Notes under the pieces: generated by a model
Told to the model about the DNA's origin: nothing
Database searches by the model: none
What the model saw: the letters and a program-made list of their open reading frames with translations, nothing else
Translations under genes and position numbers: made by a program
From: Hermodice carunculata
Lineage: Eukaryota > Annelida > Polychaeta > Eunicida > Amphinomidae
DNA: 64,000 nucleotides
Assembly (NCBI GenBank): GCA_964020975.1
Contig: OZ026616.1
Span: 80,696,474 to 80,760,473, forward strand
Reading direction: 5' to 3'
Shown: positions 49,501 to 58,702 of the stretch, one piece after another
Layout: every line of letters begins with the position of its first letter
How positions within the stretch are numbered: the stretch's first letter is position 1

Positions 49501-52500
49501 CCCAAGCATTGTCCTTGGTTCTGAACAAAAAATCAGATTTTGTTCCGAATAACATTTCATTTAGATGTAGTTGTTCTAAGGGAATCAGACACTGGATTCC
49601 TTTACCCAAAACTTTTAGGCCCAATACTAACAAGACAAGACAAAACATTTTTATTCATGGTCAAAATATCACATTGTGTCAACTATTCTCTGTAATGATG
49701 TGGGCCAAAGACAGAGCAGGATACAAGTATCGGATTTTCAGATGTCAAATTTATGAAGACTATTTCTCTGATCCATAAAACTTACCATGCGTATTCTCTG
49801 TTCATCTGTCAGTATTTCCACACCTTCCAGGAATGGAGCCAGCACTTCATCAGTGAAAACTTCCCTGTGACCCTGTTAAATTTTCAGGAGCAAATTCAGC
49901 AAAGGTCATATTTTGTCTTACCAGCAGCTAAAACAATGCAGCAGTTATGAAGTGGGGATTTTTTTTTCTTTGGTGACTGATGATTATTACAAATATATAT
50001 TTTAGATAATGGCCATGTATATTTGCTAACTTTAAACTTTGTATATGACAATGTGCTTCTGTAAATGCAGCTTGTCATAACATAATAAATAAAAAATTGT
50101 ATCATAAAAGATAGAAAGAATTTAATCATAATATGTAGTTTTAATTATGAATATAGTTTACAGAAAGTGTAAATAATCCACACAAAACTCTTTGATTTAA
50201 ATTCTAGCCATCTTGCATGAAAAATAATACAGTGGTAGCTGCTTGAAAGACTATATCTGATGAGAGACCACCCATCTTTGAGAACTGTTCTTTTGTGACA
50301 CTGGAGCCTATTTGTCTGCTAAAATTACCTATATCTTATGACCACTTGCAATATGAGACCATTGTTTTGCATGCAGTAGCGGAGGTCTCAAATAGACGGT
50401 ACTACCATAAAGACACGGAAAGAGGCTTACTCTTGTGAAGGGCTCGAGGCTGACTAGGATGTTACTCAGCACACTCAACAGGACCATCTCGTCTTGGAAG
50501 CCGCTCCAGATCTGTGCCAGCGTGATGAACTGAGGCTGAAACAATGGGGGTGAATAGCTAGGTTATATCTCCAACAAATAAATAATACAATAGGTTGAGT
50601 GTGTTTGTCCCTTAACCCTTTCCTCCTTAAACCGGCTGGTGGTCAAATGTCGCCTGCTTCAGTGTTTTCAACTAATTTCAGTAGTAATGAAAAACAATAT
50701 GACTGAGAATTGTAGATGAGACCGATCAAGATCACATGCCCCAGGTCAACAGCTTTCCTTGGCATGGGTTGGGCACTTAGTGCCCAACCCATGCCAAGGA
50801 AAGCTGTTGACTCAGTCTTAATTCAAGTGGGAAAGGGTTAAACTTTCCAGCTTGGAAAACCGAACTGAATGGGTGAAATGAATGAAATGGGCTTCATGAC
50901 AATTGGGCAGTATTAAAGTTAGTAAAATAAAAATTTATTGACAACACTAAAGGTCAATACTGACCTATAGTTACTCTTCCTGTCGGACATTTGGACATTA
51001 GTTGATAGCAGGAGCACTGTATTTTGTGAGTATGCTTATGCCTTTTCACACAGTGGAATGCTCTGAATGTTTAACATGCTTGTATGTTACACTTTCATAG
51101 TTTCCTGTTTTAGGACACTGTATATGTAGACCGATGCCATGGGCACAAGTCCATTTGCCTTGTCCTCTGTCATGGGACACTGTACACTTATGTAGACCTA
51201 TGTTGCATGATCATGCATAAATACATGTACTTACACCTGTACATGGCTACAGCTGTCTTGGACTGGACTATATGTGTACTTACATAGACCTGGGCAGTCA
51301 GGCAAGGCGACAGTTGTCTTGGACTGGACTCTATGTGTACTTACATATACCTTGCAGTGGAGACAGATGTCTTGGACTGGACCATATGTGAATGTACATA
51401 CATAGACCTGGGCATGCCTACAGCTGTCTTGAACTGGACTATATATGCACTTACGTAGACGTGTACCATGGGTACAGTTGTCTTGGACTGGACCATATGT
51501 GAGTGTACATACATAGACCCGTGCCATGGGTACAGCTGTCTTGGACTGGACTGTATATGTGTACTTACATAGACCTGTATCAATGGCTACGGCTGTCTTG
51601 GACTGGACTATATGACTGTGTACTTACATAGACTTGGACAGGCAGATCATGGGACAGCTGTCTTGGACTGGACTATATGTGTACTTACATAAACCTGGGC
51701 AGGTATATCATGGTACAGCTGTCTTGGACTGGACTATATGTGTACCTACATAGACCTTTATCATGGCTACAGCTGTCTTGGACTGAACTATATGTGTACT
51801 ACATACACCTGTGTCATGGCTACATCTGTCTTGGACTGGACTATATGTGTACTTACATAGACCTGTGCAGTGGGGACAGCTGTCTTGGACTGGACTGTAG
51901 CTTGAAGCTGTTCCATTCTGGCTGCCAACTGAGACTCCAGCATCTCCACCTGCTGGGCACAGCTGATGACATCATGAAGGATCACGCGTAGATAGGCCTC
52001 GTGCTGACGAGCATTAATGAGGGACTCCTTTAGCAGCTGCGTTGATGGTCCTTCCTGATTCTCTCCCGATAACATCTTCTCTATCAGTGCTATTCAAAAG
52101 AAACATGCAATAAAACCATTTCGTAATGACATTCAGATATCAAACATATTCAATTTATGACACAGGTTATGAGAGACTTATAGTCAAATTCCATTGCTAT
52201 TTGAGTCATTCAACTGACATATTCATAAATTTATCTACATTTTGCAGGAAACATATGATGTTATTATAACTTTTTTCACTGTAGATATTGTAACCCTATA
52301 TATTTTTATAATTTACATGTGACATCTAAAGGTCAAAGTCCTTCAAAATGGTCATTCAGCAATAACTTGGTTACTTTCCATCCAATTTCAATCATGTTGG
52401 ACTCTACATGTAGGTACTGCAACACTGCACAATTTTGTAATTTACATGTGACCTCCAAAAGTTAAAGTTCAAGGTTATTTGGCCCTTTGAAATTTTCATC

Positions 52501-55500
52501 TAGCCATAAGTCAGTTTTCATCTGATTTAGTTCATTTTCAGCTTGAATTGTAGATATTGTAAAACTGTATTTTTGTAATTTACATGTGATCTCTACATCT
52601 GAAGGTCAAAGGTCAAGGTCATTTGGGCATTTCAAATTGTCATCCAGTCAAAACTATCAATTTTCATCCAATTTTGACCATGTTGGACCCAAATTGTAGG
52701 TATTGCAACCTAGTACATTTTTGTGATTTACATATGACCTTTAAAAAGTCAAGGTCATTTGGGCCTTTCACAATTTCATCCAGCCATAACTTAGTCAATT
52801 TTTATCCAATTTCAGTTATGTCAGGCTCAAATTGTAGGTATTGCAACATTGCACATTTTTGTGATTTATATGTAACTGCTAATAGTCAAAGGTCAAGGTC
52901 ATTTGGACCTTTGAAATTTTCATCTAGCCATATTTACAACTTTTGAAAGCACACAGACAGATTTGCTTTGAAGCAAATCTTCTTTTTTTAGTTTTTTTTT
53001 TTTTTTTTTGTATCCTTACCTGTGTACCTAAAGGCTGTTCTCATGGTGGCCTGAATTTCTGCATCCACATTTTGTGTTGTTGCTGGCACGGCCTCATTCA
53101 AGATGGCAGGCACTGTAGTCCATAATTACAAAACACATTTTCTATTGCAATCAATTTTGCATGAAATTAAACAGAGTTACCCATTTTTCATCTGTGTACA
53201 TGTATAAAGATCTTTGTCAGTGAAAATACATTCATCTGTTAGTACATAGTTTCAGTAGGCCACATGTGACAAAAGTATGTTCTATGATAATTTAATCCAG
53301 GGGGATCCCAAAGCCTATGAGTTTTTATTATACTGGCTTATCATGTACTCAGTCTACAATTTGTGTGCAAAACATATCAGCCATCTTCTCACTTGGGTCA
53401 ATATGACATACAATTTGTACCTTATCTTGAATAATGCAAACAAATATATGAATAGCTGCATTTACATATAGATAAACACTCACACATTCATATTATACTC
53501 ACGATGCTCATTAGAATCATACAAGTATGTGTTCTTCAAAGATTTTACATCTCTTACATTAAAAAGAGAAATATACAGCTTTTGCTTACAGTCATCAATG
53601 CCTTCTCCCCCTTTGCCACACTCTTTATTGAAGAGTCTAATGCCAGTAACAATCATTGTCAACTCTTGTAGCTGTCGCTCCTTGTCACGCTTTGTCAATG
53701 ACATGAATGTTCCCAGTTCAACCTGAGGGAATACACTCTGCAATGCAGCTGAAATTATAATATGGTAAACACATGTAGACTGACTGTGACATATTGAATC
53801 AGAACATGTATGTATTGATGGCCATTTGTTCTTTAAGAAATGAGACTTAGTGATATGTGCATATTTTAATACCTTTGTTGCTGAACAACACGTCAGGACA
53901 TTCTTGGCTAATTTTCAGCAAACCAAAAGGCATGTAATTAATTTCAATTTTTTCATTATACACTCTATTTTTTGTTTTAATCCAATTTTTGGTTTGCAAC
54001 CCCAATACACAAATTATTTGTCCTGATTCACCCATCAATTTTATAACTAAAAAGAGATAAGATTCTATTACTGGATGAAATTTAATTACATTGCTAAAAA
54101 TATAATGGACTTTGTGATAAAACAGCTGATAATGCAGTCAAGTATGTAAGACTTTTATTTTGTTTCATGTCCCATAGACAAACAATGCAACCACAGAATG
54201 TTGTGACTGAATAGGAAATTTTGAGCAGAAAGAATGTAATAATAAAGAAAAGATATTTATCTGTCGTACCGGTAGCTTCTCTAACAACAGCAATGTCTGT
54301 AGGACTACCCAGGCCGGACCTAAGTAAAACCGCAGATACTATTTTCCTATACATGCTTTCTATTTCTTCCTTGGTACGAGCACGGCTGTCAGTAATTTCT
54401 CGTATTACTGGTTGTAATCTTGACTCTAATACCCTCCTGTGTTCTTCAAGGAAATCATCTGCGATTTTAAAAGAAAAATGATGTCAGACAAATATTTGAC
54501 AACATGCAAGATATTCATAAAGAAAATGCTTTTGAAATTTCATAAACATATCAGTCAAACATTTATTGCATGTAATTTATTTCTTGCAGTGGTATTTCCT
54601 TTAGGATATTTATCATTCATCAGCTGATATGCACTTCAAACAGACCAGGCAAATGAAAATTTGCATTTTTCATATTCAAGTTTACAATAATGTGTTCAAA
54701 ATTTAAATTTTTAATGTAGTAAAGCTTAAGAATGTAATGATTAGACTACACATGTTTTTGTAATCAGACATTTACTTACTTCTAGTGGTGTAGTTCATGT
54801 CAAAATAAACCTGCATCTTGACAGTATCCAGGGCAGGTGAACGTGCATCTAGCAAACGGTCCACACATATCTGACAAGTAAACATTGAACAAATGGATTC
54901 ATTATGTAGATACATTGCAACTTAAAATCCATATCCACCATCCAACTTCCATTTGGAAAACAGTCCACTGACTGTTACCAAATTTGAAAATATTTTCCAT
55001 ATAAGTGTGTTTTAACTGACAAAAACAAACATGTGATCTGTGTCAAAAACAAATCAAGTACAATGTTAAATAAAAACATTGGAAACAAAATTGCGATAGA
55101 AATCTTACCAAAGAAAAAAGAAGGCTTGGACATACTCATTGATATCCGTAGTTTATCACGATTGGAGCTGTTTGTCATGACATTATGGGGATTTGGGTTA
55201 ATGCAAGGCGTGATGCATGCAGCTCCAACCATGTGATCACATATATATTTCTACTCACATTAAAGAAAACTGATGAAAAATGACAAAAGCTAAAAAAGGC
55301 AGATTTCAGCATTTAATTTTGTTAATTTGCACATTTTGAACATAAATAAGAAACATACATTTTGCAGGCTTATCGCAAAACAGATACAAACATAAGTATT
55401 GAAGCACATGCTCATTTCCTCTATAGTCTGTCAGAGAACAGCAACTCTGGTGGTGGCCATTTAGAGGCTGATATTTGGCAAAAACAGAGAGTGAGGACAT

Positions 55501-56203
55501 GTGCTCATATCTAGTCTTAGTATGAAATTGCCCCCCTTCCCCCAAATATCACGTAGGATTTTTTTTTTTAATGTAGTTCATAATCAGGGGTGTATCTACC
55601 ACTAGTGGCAATATATTCAGATGTACTATGATACATTGCTTCATGGTATGTTGGATTGATAGTGAAGAGTACATTGCAATTATGTATCATCACTCAAAAA
55701 AAGTTTCAAATTCAAGACTTAACAATTTTCTTAACCTGTATTTTCATTTTATGTAACACTATATAATTATGCGTACCACGGCTAAAACAGTTTAAAGAAT
55801 TCTATTTATCTGCCATGAAGTGAAGCTCACATAAATTTCTTAAGCTGTATTTTCATTTTTATTTAACAAGTATCAACTTTGGATTACAATAATGACAGGG
55901 TGATTGCTTAAAATAATCTACAGAGTACATATGTTATCAGAGTTCTTATCAATGTAACAATCCAATCTCCACTAAAACAGGTAAGTCAGCTGTCCATATA
56001 CATATTGTATTTTGAGAAATCAGTATTGAAGATGTATATTACATCATAAGTAAAGTATTTCAGCCCAACCCAGAAAAGCACAGTGTCACAATTAGGAGCA
56101 AGAGGGGAATGAACAAACTGCAGAATCAAACAATGGCTTAATTTTGGAAAATTGTGAAACATTTACTGTCTTTTGGCTTACATGTACAGTACTCTATCAA
56201 CTG

Positions 56204-56274
<71 letters not shown>

Positions 56275-57720
56275 ATATTTATTTTTTCTTACTTTTTCAC
56301 AAAGTCTCACACTCTCCTGCTTTTTTTATACTTTTTGTTTAAAGTAGCATTATTCCACTGGTGGCTGTAAAGTTGTATTGCTTTGCCATGTTGTTGTACT
56401 ATATACATACAGAAACTACACATCTTTATCCTCATTTTGTGATTTATGTCATGTATAGCAATGTTTAGGCTATGCCTTTCAACTTACTGATTTTACAACA
56501 ATCATTGTAATTTGTACTTTGGCAGACAATTTGCTCATATAATAAAGGTGATGAGCATCAATACACAAAAATGTATGGCATATATTTGTTAGCTGTTGGA
56601 GCAGTTGAGTGATTATTTTCATGGACTGAAAATATCCCTGATCGTGCCTAAAATGGTTCAAAATGCAGGAAATTAATATGAAAATTTTAAATGTTTCCTG
56701 GGGTAGTATACCCCCAGACCCCCTAGCTATCCTTCATGCCTTTGCTGCTTGCCCTCCCACTTTTCAGTACCTGCAGGAGGGAGATCTCCCACTGTTAGCA
56801 TAAGCTGGCTTGGAGGCTCTGACATTTAAATATGCAACATGTATGATGAAAGTGTGTTATTACCTTGATTAACTTTTGAACATCATCCTTTGTTAATGTT
56901 CTGTCCACATTAAATTCATTGCCTGGATCTAACACAACTGCCTTCACCTGTGAGATAAATAACAGCTTTTCATTACACATTATGTCAAGATGAACTGCAT
57001 AAAAATACAAAAAGTGTTTATAGCTTTTACATCTCAGAATGATTTATTCTGTAAGCATACATATCAAATATAATCATAGGTACAATTTTACCATTTGATA
57101 CGTATACATGTAAACAAATTGTATTTTTCTGTGTTACTTTCAAAAAGTATTTATCTCTATAGCTTTTCTTAAATTCTTTAAGCTTTTCATTGGCATAATT
57201 TTACTCCAGATTTGTACATGCAAGTGGTTTTCACAAAAAGAATCAAGTTTGTAGCTTAATGCAAAGACTCTTCCGATAAAATGTAATAGATGTCTTTGAA
57301 AATATGACAATATTTACTTTGGCTGATGTGTTTGATTGCCTGACATTCAATGAACCTCATAGTTCTCCCAGAGAAGCATGCCCTAGTCTTTGTTTCAATC
57401 ATTCCATATCATGCTCAGCACTAGTCTTGGTCTGTGGTTTTTGCAGTGCCCAGCAAATCATGCTGTACCTGTGCATGACTTATAAGGCAAAGCAAATGCA
57501 ACTGATTAAGACTAGACACATTGGTTCTAAAATCAAAACTGTGATGATAAAGTATTTGAATATATAATTTCTGTGCAGAAATCTGTTACTGGTGAAGAAA
57601 TTAACCACCCACCATAAATGCCACCAAAGTTTCAGACACGGCTTGCCCTTTGCTGGCACATTCCTGGGCAATCTCCCTGATGATGTTCTTGATAACACTT
57701 TCTGCCTGTGCCCTTGACAT
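43383..57720 (-). CDS. CFAP206: CFAP206, cilia- and flagella-associated protein 206
   Basis: Complete coding span in 15 exons on the minus strand: ATG at 57720-57718, TAA at 43385-43383, 1,875 coding bp, 624 residues (human protein 622, from memory). Every junction is GT-AG and the phases close without a frameshift. Conserved stretches in order include AESVIKNIIREIAQEC, KAVVLDPGNEFNVDRTL, VYFDMNYTTR, LLRSGLGSPTDI, LTMIVTGIRLFNKECGKGGE, DWLFPETTKNFNKL, QYQQRYYAFSSK, SPELIQLLELH, SYEWNEWELRRKAIKLANLR and the C-terminal PQVFLAGLRGG. In Tetrahymena the homologue docks radial spoke RS2 and dynein c to axonemal doublets; in mouse it is needed for sperm motility and cilia function. No RFX X-box was seen upstream. 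Its introns are full of MITEs but no coding exon is hit. Orthology is very secure. Confidence 0.97.
43919..43951. other. CFAP206: Perfect 15-bp palindrome in CFAP206 intron 14
   Basis: Arms CATGGAGGTATTATA and TATAATACCTCCATG with a CTG loop, no mismatches. Transcribed on either strand it would form a hairpin. Confidence 0.85.
44196..44284 (-). CDS. CFAP206: CFAP206 coding exon 14
   Basis: 89 bp, ANLRTKITHSVQTNLSNM to VTQVYLP plus two bases. Acceptor CTTGCAG, donor GTAAGT. Confidence 0.95.
44475..45370. mobile_element. 896-bp pogo-like element in CFAP206 intron 13
   Basis: TA-flanked TIRs: TACAGTAAAACCTGTCTATT and ACAGGTTTTACTGTA. Both ends repeat GTCCGCAATAGACAGGTGTCC-like words several times (44480-44555; 45175-45358). 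The interior has no transposase frame. TACAGTNNNACCTGT ends ally it with the smaller pogo-like MITEs here. Confidence 0.75.
45578..45721 (-). CDS. CFAP206: CFAP206 coding exon 13
   Basis: 144 bp, GVDHGKMIEKPVTKCD to RRKAIKL, including SYEWNEWELRRKA. Acceptor TTTTCAG, donor GTGAGT. Confidence 0.96.
45757..46610. mobile_element. Possible long family 1-like element hosting a MITE
   Basis: TTAACTCTTTCAACACAGGA at the left and GCAGTGAAAGAGTTAA at the right form inverted TTAA-flanked ends, in CFAP206 intron 12. A pogo-like MITE (45906-46074) lies inside. TGACCTTGAAA words occur at 46380-46440. No ORF. Confidence 0.45.
45906..46074. mobile_element. Pogo-like MITE in CFAP206 intron 12
   Basis: TACAGTGAAACCTGTCTTGA and CTCAAGACAGGGACCACTGTA inverted ends; AAAGACCACC words inside. 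Confidence 0.85.
46903..47166. mobile_element. TTAA-type MITE, family 1, in CFAP206 intron 12
   Basis: ACTCTTTCAGTGCCAACTGC at the left and GTGGCACTGAAAGAGTTAA at the right, with core GGTCAACAGC ... GCTGTTGACTGAG. It lies 47 bp from the exon 12 donor. Confidence 0.85.
47213..47312 (-). CDS. CFAP206: CFAP206 coding exon 12
   Basis: 100 bp, YIRLVGEAAKRSPELIQLL to SITPYAQ. Acceptor TTTGTAG, donor GTCAGT. A family 1 MITE ends 47 bp from its donor. Confidence 0.94.
47350..47475 (-). mobile_element. Diverged SINE family B copy
   Basis: CCAGCAACCTTTGGCACCTG and GGCTGAAAATGGGAAATGAA match the minus-strand body of the SINE at 33389-33465. The B box is degraded. In CFAP206 intron 11. Confidence 0.55.
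47968..48165. mobile_element. TTAA-type MITE, family 1/2 hybrid ends
   Basis: TTAACCCTTTTTTGCCAAGT at the left, TTATGTTAA at the right; core CAGCTTTCCTTGGTGCCCTT / CAAGGAAAACTGTTGACC. In CFAP206 intron 11. Confidence 0.6.
48315..48457 (-). CDS. CFAP206: CFAP206 coding exon 11
   Basis: 143 bp, GYCGWALVRFDRLLLAAN to EFAQNPE plus two bases. Acceptor TTAACAG, donor GTATGC. It carries the YYAFSSK motif. Confidence 0.95.
48668..48860. mobile_element. TTAA-type MITE, family 1, in CFAP206 intron 10
   Basis: GACTCTTTCAGTGCCAAATT and GATTGGCACTGTAGGGTTAA ends. The interior GGGATATTTTCCCTGGAACT is shared with 10908-11148; the central part is deleted relative to that copy. Confidence 0.8.
48935..49147. 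mobile_element. MITE with ACAGTGAAT / ATTCACAGC ends
   Basis: Second copy of the 2376-2586 family; CATATTGGACCTTTCACGG and TTTTGAAGCATCAGCGATTA inside. In CFAP206 intron 10. Confidence 0.7.
49263..49367 (-). CDS. CFAP206: CFAP206 coding exon 10
   Basis: 105 bp, TSGSENRVDLKKAPKL to KLHLQYR, including WLFPETTKNF. Acceptor CTTTCAG, donor GTAAGT. Confidence 0.95.
49786..49872 (-). CDS. CFAP206: CFAP206 coding exon 9
   Basis: 87 bp, GHREVFTDEVLAPFLEGV to EQRIRM. Acceptor TTTAACAG, donor GTAAGT. The least conserved exon but collinear with the family. Confidence 0.9.
50228..50404. mobile_element. Diverged pogo-like MITE in CFAP206 intron 8
   Basis: TACAGTGGTAGCTGCTTGAA at the left and GACGGTACTACC at the right, with ATGAGAGACCACC inside. 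It ends 27 bp before the exon 8 donor. Confidence 0.6.
50431..50535 (-). CDS. CFAP206: CFAP206 coding exon 8
   Basis: 105 bp, 35 codons, PQFITLAQIWSGFQDEM to SLEPFTR. Acceptor GTTTCAG, donor GTAAGC. Confidence 0.95.
50612..50841. mobile_element. Best-preserved TTAA MITE, family 2, with perfect hairpin
   Basis: TTAACCCTTTCCTCCTTAAA / GTGGGAAAGGGTTAA. Centre 50745-50811 is a perfect 33-bp inverted repeat (arm begins GTCAACAGCTTTCCTTGGCA) with a one-base loop. In CFAP206 intron 7. Confidence 0.9.
51226..51856. repeat. CFAP206: Minisatellite made of CFAP206 exon 7 end plus splice donor
   Basis: Eleven tandem units of about 50-65 bp, read on the plus strand as ACTTACATAGACCTG, a variable CATGG block and ACAGCTGTCTTGGACTGGACT. 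On the minus strand each is a copy of the exon 7 end (VQSKTAVP..QVY) plus GTAAGT and the first intron bases. Seven of the eleven keep a GTAAGT hexamer and two have GTATGT. Two further decayed units lie at 51115-51200. Confidence 0.9.
51857..52089 (-). CDS. CFAP206: CFAP206 coding exon 7, founder of a minisatellite
   Basis: 233 bp, ALIEKMLSGENQEG to QSKTAVPTAQVY. Acceptor GAATAG, donor GTAAGT (51856-51851), phase 0 end. The last ~40 coding bases, the donor and the first intron bases recur about eleven times in tandem immediately downstream in intron 7. Confidence 0.94.
52325..52985 (+). mobile_element. Pearl-like tandem element with hairpin end in CFAP206 intron 6
   Basis: Five units of about 120-130 bp carrying GGTCAAAGGTCAAGGTCATT, CATCCAATTTTGACCATGTT and ATTGTAGGTATTGCAAC. 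It ends with ACACAGACAG and a perfect 10-bp hairpin AGATTTGCTT / AAGCAAATCT (52959-52980), then poly-T. It lies 34 bp from the exon 6 donor. Confidence 0.7.
53020..53112 (-). CDS. CFAP206: CFAP206 coding exon 6
   Basis: 93 bp, LPAILNEAVPATTQNVDAE to TAFRYT plus one base. Acceptor CTACAG, donor GTAAGG. A T-rich tract lies directly downstream of the donor on the genomic plus side. Confidence 0.94.
53590..53748 (-). CDS. CFAP206: CFAP206 coding exon 5
   Basis: 159 bp, AALQSVFPQVELGTF to GKGGEGIDD plus one base. Acceptor AATTTCAG, donor GTAAGC. The best conserved exon. Confidence 0.96.
54270..54458 (-). CDS. CFAP206: CFAP206 coding exon 4
   Basis: 189 bp, DFLEEHRRVLESRLQPV to VVREAT plus one base. 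Acceptor ATCGCAG, donor GTACGA. It contains the conserved LRSGLGSPTDI. Confidence 0.95.
54780..54870 (-). CDS. CFAP206: CFAP206 coding exon 3
   Basis: 91 bp, ICVDRLLDARSPALDT to MNYTTR plus one base. Acceptor TTGTCAG, donor GTAAGT. Confidence 0.94.
56205..56272. repeat. (AC)n microsatellite in CFAP206 intron 2
   Basis: 68 bp of pure AC. His-Thr open frames over it are artefacts. Confidence 0.97.
56864..56947 (-). CDS. CFAP206: CFAP206 coding exon 2
   Basis: 84 bp, 28 codons, VKAVVLDPGNEFNVDRTL to DDVQKLIK. Acceptor CTCACAG, donor GTAATA, phase 0 to phase 0. Confidence 0.95.
57613..57720 (-). CDS. CFAP206: CFAP206 coding exon 1
   Basis: 108 bp, residues 1-36, MSRAQAESVIKNIIREI to ETLVAFM; phase 0 end at the donor GTGGGT. 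The frame stays open upstream to about 57861, but MSRAQAESV aligns with the known start of the family. Confidence 0.92.
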
Positions 57721-58328
57721 GATGGTTCCAAGTATGAATGCACTTCTGAAAACATACACAAGATCCAGCAATGTTCTTAATGTGCCAAAAACATGTCTGA
57801 AGCTAGAAATACACATATGCTGTTGTAAAAATGTTATTTGTCTTACAATTTGATAAATCATTCAGATAACATTACATTAATTAGATTATCCAATGGTCAC
57901 AAGTCTTACTTTGGTCATTCTGTGCAGGGTATACTTGTCTTTGGAATCCCTGATCACTGAAATAACAATAATCTATGATTAAGCTGATACTGAGCTTTGA
58001 TATTACTTGGGCAATGGATCCATCATCAATTTTCATACTGAGCAAAGTATGCCATGTGATTGAATTAATCAAAGTGCACAAACAGCTAGACCTACTGTGC
58101 ACAAGGCATACACTGTCTGATGTACATATATATCTTCCATGACAAGTGACTGACATTATATGCGGGTTGAATTCTATGCCATGTCAGGCATTGAGTGCTT
58201 GGACAGAGACTCAGTCTTGGCCCACATACTCTACTTCTGTATCATAATCTGCAAAATCTGTAGGTTATCATTTCAATGTTGTTCAGTAACACCCATCATT
58301 AGTACATTTCTCCATCACATTTACAACT
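57721..58328 (-). promoter_or_regulatory. CFAP206: CFAP206 5' flank
   Basis: The 608 bp between the start codon and the first 374-bp inverted unit must contain or border the 5' UTR and promoter unless an upstream exon exists. I see no TATA box at a fitting distance and no RFX X-box (GTNRCC-N0-3-RGYAAC). Confidence 0.35.
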
Positions 58329-58702
58329 ATTCTCGGATCCGCACATCCGGGAATCTTAGCTTACATGCCCGCGTTACTCGGTGAATCTCCCTGAAAGTGT
58401 CTGTGGATACCCATTTAATGTATGCTAAGCGTTACCCGCAGACCAGCGCTAAAACCCCAAGTTATGATCGTGAAAGTCTCTCGAATTTTTTATTCAGTAG
58501 CAGAATTCGGCAAAATGATGCTGCCTTCAGAGTTATTTTGTTGATTTGCGGTCGACAACATGGATATAATTTTGGATAAAAATGTCTAATTATACATGGG
58601 ACTATTTGCGATGCGGAACGTGTTTTCACAGGGCCCGCTCATTTGCATAACAACAGCAGTCAGCTGATAAGCAGCTTATGATGCATTGGCGGATCCGAGA
58701 AT
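58329..58702 (+). mobile_element. 374-bp TIR-bounded unit, copy 1
   Basis: Starts ATTCTCGGATCCGC and ends with the inverted GCGGATCCGAGAAT. It is itself MITE-like, and a 374-bp partner in opposite orientation lies at 61975-62348, differing at about 11 positions (about 97% identity). Relatively high GC with TTAGCGCTGG/CGGTCGACAAC-type words. No ORF. Target duplication not resolved beyond AT. Confidence 0.85.

Noticed and set aside
51231-51583. Small proteins with VQSKTxVP repeats
   Set aside because: They are translations of exon 7-derived minisatellite units in the intron, not separate genes.
56144-56370. His-Thr repeat frames
   Set aside because: Translation of the (AC)n microsatellite in an intron.
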